A program made the position numbers and the translations under genes. Positions 16,118 to 20,192 of a stretch of DNA of 20,192 bases are shown piece by piece. Source of the DNA: Glaciecola sp. UBA1851 (lineage in GTDB: Bacteria; Pseudomonadota; Gammaproteobacteria; Enterobacterales; Alteromonadaceae); the NCBI GenBank assembly GCA_002338515.1, contig DDIL01000088.1:459-20650 (forward strand), read 5' to 3'. The notes beneath the pieces were generated by a model. It saw only the letters and a list, made by a program, of their open reading frames with translations, had not been told where the DNA came from and made no database searches. The number at the start of each line of letters is the position of its first letter. Positions within the stretch are counted from its first letter, which is position 1.

Positions 16118-16138
16118 TTAAAGATTTTTACTCTGGGT

Positions 16139-16783
16139 TTAGCGTTGGCTAGTAATTTCTTTTAACGCTTTTTCAAACATATCGGGTGGTTGGCCGCCGC
16201 TAATTAGATGTTTATTATTGATAATAAAAGCCGGTACTGAACTAATCCCTAGTGATTGATAATGTTGCTGTTCATGCCTAACTTCTTCTGCGTACATTGT
16301 GCTAGTTAACACTTTTTCTGCCGCTTCTTTATTGATCCCTACTAGCTCAGCTTTGTTGAGTAGTTGTTTATGATCACTAGGATTACCAGATTCTTTAAAA
16401 TATAAATCAAATAAGGCGAGCTTTAACTCTGTTTGTTTTCCTTCAAGTTTTGCAAGATGTAAAAGGCGATGAGCATCAAAGGTATTGTAAATTCTACCGC
16501 CTCCTCTATTTCCAAATTCATACCCTACTGATAGTCCTCGTGCATGAATCATATTGCGATTCTTTGTCAATTGTTGCTCGTCTATCCCATATTTTTGAGA
16601 AAGGTGCTCATTAATTTCTTGACCTTCTTGCGGCATATTCGGGTTTAGCTCAAAAGGATGCCACTGGATGACAGCAGAAATACTATCGTCCAGATTATTT
16701 AAGGCTATTTGCAAAGCCTGATATCCAATGATGCACCACGGACAAGATACATCGGATACAATATCAATTTTTATGGTTTGCAC
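16139..16783 (-). CDS. DsbA-family oxidoreductase, FrnE-like
   Basis: The product is a thioredoxin-fold protein of the DsbA/FrnE (2-hydroxychromene-2-carboxylate isomerase-like) group. With the GTG start at 16783 it has 214 residues. The active site is SDVSCPWCIIG with C14 and C17. Then come WHPFELNPNMP, the helical insert, and the cis-Pro region GISSVPAFIINNKHLISGGQP near the end. The frame can be extended to a TTG at 16804, but AGGA lies six bases before the GTG, which I therefore prefer. There is no signal peptide, so it acts in the cytoplasm. It is convergent with the TetR gene and divergent from puuE. Its substrate and any link to purine catabolism are unknown. Confidence 0.88.
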   Translation of the reverse strand: MQTIKIDIVSDVSCPWCIIGYQALQIALNNLDDSISAVIQWHPFELNPNMPQEGQEINEHLSQKYGIDEQQLTKNRNMIHARGLSVGYEFGNRGGGRIYNTFDAHRLLHLAKLEGKQTELKLALFDLYFKESGNPSDHKQLLNKAELVGINKEAAEKVLTSTMYAEEVRHEQQHYQSLGISSVPAFIINNKHLISGGQPPDMFEKALKEITSQR

Positions 16784-16950
16784 GTTTGTTCCTATCTGCT
16801 TCAATTTAACGAATAGTTTATGTAAATTCTATGGATATACAAGGCAAAACAAAACACTTAAGAACCGGTAAACCAAAATAATTTTGAGGTTAGCTAAGTC
16901 ATACCTGACATATCTTTATTAAACTATCAGACAATGTATGATAAGTTAGT

Positions 16951-16980
16951 TTGAGTTCGATGTATGGACTGAGGTTAAAT
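16951..16980 (+). promoter_or_regulatory. Candidate promoter of puuE
   Basis: TTGAGT (16951-16956) and TTAAAT (16975-16980) are 18 bases apart and about 40 bases upstream of puuE, each matching four of six consensus positions. No copy of the xdhA palindrome is visible between 16784 and 17021. Confidence 0.3.
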
Positions 16981-17021
16981 TTTTTACTACTTTACATTTC
17001 ATCTAAATACAACAAGACATT

Positions 17022-17942
17022 ATGACAACACCATCAGATAGTAGTTATCCACGAGAACTTATTGGCTATGGCGAAAAGCCGCCTCATCCTAAATGGCCAA
17101 ATAACGCGAAGGTTGCTCTGCAGTTTGTTATCAACTATGAAGAAGGCGGTGAAAACTGTGTGTTGCATGGCGATGAGCATTCTGAAACCTTTCTATCTGA
17201 AATAATCGGTGCTCAGGCATTTAACGACCGTCATTTAAGTATGGAATCCTTGTATGAATATGGCAGCAGAGCTGGATTCTGGCGTTTACACCGGTTGTTT
17301 AACAAGTATTCATTACCCGTTACTGTATTTGGTGTAACAATGGCTATGCAAAGACATCCCGAGGCTGTTGAAGCTATGCTTCGTTCAGGTTGGGAAATTG
17401 CCAGCCATGCTATGCGCTGGATTCATTTTCAAGATATGCCAATAGAACAAGAGCGTAAGCTAATTGAAGAAGCTGTTTTACTGCATGAAACCTTAACTGG
17501 CAGTAAACCTAAGGGGTGGTATACAGGCAGAACTAGCCCGAATACGTTAGATCTGATTTCTGAAAGAGACGACATATTGTATTGTGCTGATTCATACGCA
17601 GACGACTTACCCTATTATGACTACCACTATAAGCGCTCGTTACTAATGGTTCCTTATACATTAGACACAAATGATATGAGGTTTGCTTCCCCTCAAGGAT
17701 TCAATACAGGTAATGATTTCTATGAGTATTTAAAAGACGCCTTTGACGTGTTGTATGAAGAAGGCAATACTCAGCCTAAAATGCTGTCTATTGGATTGCA
17801 TTGCAGAATAATAGGCCGCCCAGCTAGAATAAGGGCCTTGGAGAAGTTCATTAAACATGTGTTGAGTCACAATGATGTATGGATTTGTACTAGAGAACAA
17901 ATTGCTGAGCATTGGCTTGAGTATTTCCCTCCAAACATTTAA
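17022..17942 (+). CDS. puuE: Allantoinase PuuE (polysaccharide-deacetylase fold)
   Basis: The 306-residue product matches PuuE, the metal-independent allantoinase unrelated to the amidohydrolase AllB. It opens S-allantoin to allantoate. Conserved elements are LIGYGEKPPHPKWP, VINYEEGGENCVLHGD, GWEIASHAMRWI and GWYTGRTSPNT, and in the C-terminal part IGLHCRIIGRPARI. The length is standard. It is on the opposite strand from the xdh-puuD operon, across the regulator and oxidoreductase, but continues the same pathway. No strong ribosome-binding site precedes the ATG. The next gene follows after 29 bases, suggesting a two-gene unit. Confidence 0.95.
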   Translation: MTTPSDSSYPRELIGYGEKPPHPKWPNNAKVALQFVINYEEGGENCVLHGDEHSETFLSEIIGAQAFNDRHLSMESLYEYGSRAGFWRLHRLFNKYSLPVTVFGVTMAMQRHPEAVEAMLRSGWEIASHAMRWIHFQDMPIEQERKLIEEAVLLHETLTGSKPKGWYTGRTSPNTLDLISERDDILYCADSYADDLPYYDYHYKRSLLMVPYTLDTNDMRFASPQGFNTGNDFYEYLKDAFDVLYEEGNTQPKMLSIGLHCRIIGRPARIRALEKFIKHVLSHNDVWICTREQIAEHWLEYFPPNI

Positions 17943-17971
17943 CTAAAAATTTAAAATAAGAAAGAGTATTT

Positions 17972-18913
17972 ATGACTGAAAAAGCAGCCGTATTTGGTGA
18001 AGCACTTTTTGATTTAATAGAGCAACCTGATGGAACAATTCACCCTTTTATAGGTGGCTCTCCTTTCAATGTTGCTAGAAGTTTTGCTAAGCAAAATATA
18101 GAAGTGAGTTATTTATCGCCCATTGCGACAGATGAATATGGAAAGCGTATTTATGATTATGCGTTGAGCGAAAATATTCAGTTGCCTGCGAATAATCGCT
18201 CTAACTTACCTACTTCGTTAGCCCTTGTTTATAAAGATGAGCATGGGCAACCCGATTATAGATTGTATCGTAAACATATTGCTGACTTAGATATTGACAC
18301 TAAGCAACTCATGGCACTTGTTTCAAATGATATAGAGCTATTTCATACTGGTTCACTAGCTTTAGTGCCTAGCATGGTAGATATACTCGCTCCATTCTTT
18401 ACTGAAATTAAAGCCCGAGGCGTCATACTTAGTTTAGATATAAATATGCGAAAAAATGTTGAATTGGATGAGGCTAAATACATTAACGCTGTGTTATCGC
18501 TGCTTCCATTCGCTGATATTGTTAAAGTAAGTGATGAAGATTTGGCATTACTTGGTATTGAAGGCTCGCCGCTAAAAGGCGCAAAACAAGTACTTAGTAT
18601 GCTTTCCCACGGAATGGTTTTACTAACGAAAGGTGAGCATGGTGCAACATTACTAACTGATCAAGTTTCCATTTCTAAACCTGTTTATAAGCCAAAAGAG
18701 TTTGTAGATGCAGTGGGGGCTGGTGATACGTTTTTCTCAGCCTTTTTATCTTATCTTTTAAGAGAGAAACAGATTAAACAACCCTGGCAGCAAGATGCAT
18801 TAGCCAGTGCCTTGGAGTTTGGTTTAATGGCGGCCACGCTTAATGTTGAAAAAAATGGATGCCAGCCGCCGAGTGAAACTGATGTTTATGAAGCTTTGGA
18901 TGTGCGTGGTTAA
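17972..18913 (+). CDS. PfkB-family carbohydrate kinase
   Basis: The 313-residue product is a ribokinase/PfkB-family kinase. It shows the N-terminal VFGEALFDLIEQPDG, the GGSPFNVARSFAKQ motif (28-41) and the C-terminal signature DAVGAGDTFFSAFL, with catalytic base D252. The sequence resembles the fructokinase-like branch, but PfkB substrates cannot be read safely from sequence. AAGAAAGAG precedes the ATG. It lies 29 bases after puuE on the same strand and probably shares its mRNA. This is an unusual neighbour for allantoinase; a sugar, glycerate-like or nucleoside substrate from the wider pathway is possible but unproven. Confidence 0.9.
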   Translation: MTEKAAVFGEALFDLIEQPDGTIHPFIGGSPFNVARSFAKQNIEVSYLSPIATDEYGKRIYDYALSENIQLPANNRSNLPTSLALVYKDEHGQPDYRLYRKHIADLDIDTKQLMALVSNDIELFHTGSLALVPSMVDILAPFFTEIKARGVILSLDINMRKNVELDEAKYINAVLSLLPFADIVKVSDEDLALLGIEGSPLKGAKQVLSMLSHGMVLLTKGEHGATLLTDQVSISKPVYKPKEFVDAVGAGDTFFSAFLSYLLREKQIKQPWQQDALASALEFGLMAATLNVEKNGCQPPSETDVYEALDVRG

Positions 18914-18954
18914 TTTATAGATAAACTCCGGTAAAACCCTAGGATCGACGGGAG

Positions 18955-18971
18955 TTGACCTCGATGGTCAG
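18955..18971. promoter_or_regulatory. TTGACC-N5-GGTCAG inverted repeat between convergent genes
   Basis: The half-sites GACC and GGTC recur here with five instead of four bases between them, flanked by TT and AG. It resembles the palindrome upstream of xdhA but lies between the 3' ends of the kinase and mtfA, where no promoter is expected. It could be chance, a decoy site, or the base of a weak hairpin. Confidence 0.25.
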
Positions 18972-19030
18972 TTCTAGCAGAGCTTAGATAGATTTAATGC
19001 AATTAAAGATTGGTTGAAAAAATAACCATG

Positions 19031-19852
19031 CTACCAAGCAGTAGGATCTACACGATAGTATGTTGATAGCTGTTTATATAGACGAGGATGCTCAAGCTTT
19101 AGAGCATCTGCTTTTTCAAAAAACACCTCGCTTGCTACTGCAAAAAACTCTGCAGGATTAGTTGCACCATAATAATCAAATATTGAAGGCTCTCCCCTCT
19201 GCGCCTGATTTACCAGTAATGAGTATTGTTGTGAGAATACGTCTGACCACGATTCGTAATTTTGATCCATGCCTAAAATGGGTGCGCCATTTGCAAAACC
19301 ATCTTCTTGATCAAGTTGATGAGCAAATTCATGAATAACCACGTTGCGGCCATCATGAGGTACGTGAGCACCATCTATTGTGTCTTGCCAAGACAGTACG
19401 ATTTTTCCGAAACTCCACGATTCACCTGCTAACGCTGAATGTTGTGTGTAGTGGACACCATCAGCACCGCTGACATTATTTTGTTTAACAAATGCCCGTG
19501 GATATACCAATATTGTTTTTAGTTTGGGATAATAATCAGTTTTACGGTTAAGTAAAAGTAAACAAGCCTGAGCTGCAATCGTAACTTTAACATCGTCAGT
19601 TATTTCGACACCATTTTTACCAACAAAGGTTTTTTCTGCTAAAAATATCTGTATATGCTCTTTTAACTGAAGTTGTAAGTGTGCAGGCATTTTTCGGAAG
19701 TAGGGCATTCTTTTTTGAATAATTCTACGCCACTCTTTTTTAAACGGTGCTTTAATTAATTGTCGCCGCTGATATTCGCGATAGTATGGATTGCCTAATA
19801 TCCATCCAATAATGAACGCGATCAAAAGCAAAGTAATAAGAGTGGGTAGCAT
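19031..19852 (-). CDS. mtfA: MtfA-type zinc metallopeptidase, membrane-anchored
   Basis: The 273-residue product matches MtfA. In E. coli this is a zinc peptidase that binds the glucose-PTS repressor Mlc and so influences ptsG. The zinc motif is VVIHEFAHQLDQEDG, with H174, E175 and H178; the second conserved block NPAEFFAVASEVFFE (232-246) supplies a further acidic ligand. Unlike a purely soluble form, this one begins with a hydrophobic segment (about 4-20, LPTLITLLLIAFIIGWILG) that should anchor it in the inner membrane. It is convergent with the kinase gene. A GAG element lies before the ATG. Confidence 0.93.
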   Translation of the reverse strand: MLPTLITLLLIAFIIGWILGNPYYREYQRRQLIKAPFKKEWRRIIQKRMPYFRKMPAHLQLQLKEHIQIFLAEKTFVGKNGVEITDDVKVTIAAQACLLLLNRKTDYYPKLKTILVYPRAFVKQNNVSGADGVHYTQHSALAGESWSFGKIVLSWQDTIDGAHVPHDGRNVVIHEFAHQLDQEDGFANGAPILGMDQNYESWSDVFSQQYSLLVNQAQRGEPSIFDYYGATNPAEFFAVASEVFFEKADALKLEHPRLYKQLSTYYRVDPTAW

Positions 19853-19882
19853 GTAAGCTCTAAGGAATGTTTTAATTCTTAG

Positions 19883-19911
19883 TAAATAAGTGCTTTAGAT
19901 AAGATTTTCAA
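19883..19911 (-). promoter_or_regulatory. Candidate mtfA promoter
   Basis: On the minus strand TTGAAA (19911-19906) and TATTTA (19888-19883) are 17 bases apart, about 30 bases upstream of the mtfA ATG. The -35 is good and the -10 poor. Confidence 0.35.
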
Positions 19912-19916
19912 GCACT
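19889..19916. repeat. Inverted repeat overlapping the mtfA promoter
   Basis: AGTGCTT (19889-19895) and AAGCACT (19910-19916) are perfect seven-base arms around a 14-base loop. They cover the spacer and -35 of the candidate mtfA promoter, so an operator is possible. Confidence 0.4.
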
Positions 19917-20171
19917 CTTGATAAAACGTAAAAATTTAAGGCTAATGGAATTCTAAGATTGGGGTTTAGTAAAAATTACTGTATTGAATTGTATTTTTTA
20001 TGCAAAAGTTGGCTGGGCGTTAGTAATGAATAAAATATTTTGAAAGGCAAGCTCTCATCTGTTCTAGAGGCTACAGCTATACTTGCAAGCCGTTTAGTTA
20101 CTTACGTAATTAGACTAAAAACATCTAACTTCGGATACACTTCTAACACAATTTAAAAACAGCCTAGGTCA

Positions 20172-20189
20172 TTCCCACGGAAGTGGGAA
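20172..20189. repeat. REP-like palindrome at the window edge
   Basis: GTCATTCCCAC followed by GGAA and GTGGGAA gives a perfect seven-base-pair stem (20172-20178 with 20183-20189) around GGAA. The GTCATTCCC start resembles the dispersed GTCATTCCCGC/GCGGGAAT intergenic palindromes of many proteobacteria. It is probably cut by the window end, and its copy number cannot be judged here. Confidence 0.5.
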
Positions 20190-20192
20190 CCT

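Larger units (their letters stand above)
19853..20192. other. Gene-free stretch upstream of mtfA
   Basis: These 340 bases hold no credible coding frame. They contain a candidate mtfA promoter near 19883-19911 with an overlapping inverted repeat (19889-19916), and a REP-like palindrome at the right edge (20172-20189). Confidence 0.5.

Overview
The window looks like chromosomal DNA of a marine gammaproteobacterium, most likely Alteromonadales. Ribosomal protein S18 is nearly identical to the Escherichia coli form as I remember it. The DNA is AT-rich, and the gene set (S6-S18-L9, MtfA, PuuD-type purine catabolism) fits. I see no phage, integrase, insertion sequence, CRISPR array, tRNA or rRNA.

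Layout. At 1-101 (minus) lies the start of a DUF985/cupin_5 gene that runs off the window. From 199 to 1467 is a compact ribosomal transcription unit, rpsF-rpsR-rplI, with a strong promoter, a possible S6:S18-binding leader and a clear intrinsic terminator. E. coli has priB between rpsF and rpsR; here those two genes overlap and priB is absent. From 1469 to 4417 is an accessory block. It holds a LysR regulator divergent from a zinc-less MDR oxidoreductase, with a palindromic LysR-type site between them, and then an exported cupin-like (DUF4437-type) gene broken by one in-frame TGA. From 4660 to 6936 come an exported ankyrin/coiled-coil/Cys-rich protein and a 55-residue membrane protein.

The main feature is a purine-degradation locus at 6981-18913. 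Seven minus-strand genes, transcribed xdhA-xdhB-xdhC-uraD-uraH-guaD-puuD, overlap at every junction. Together they encode guanine to xanthine (GuaD), xanthine to urate (XdhAB, with XdhC for cofactor insertion), urate to 5-hydroxyisourate (membrane cytochrome-c urate oxidase PuuD), then to OHCU (UraH) and to S-allantoin (UraD). A RutR-like TetR regulator is divergent from xdhA. A perfect GACC-N4-GGTC palindrome sits just upstream of a candidate xdhA promoter. Allantoinase puuE, on the plus strand beyond a DsbA/FrnE-like oxidoreductase, would continue to allantoate and is followed by a PfkB-family sugar kinase. Allantoate breakdown, nucleobase transport and molybdenum cofactor synthesis are not in the window.

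At the right end are mtfA (minus) and a 340-base gene-free stretch ending in a REP-like palindrome at the window edge. The purine pathway is established biochemistry. The points that deserve follow-up are its proposed regulation, the puuE-kinase pairing, the in-frame TGA in the cupin gene and the small membrane protein.
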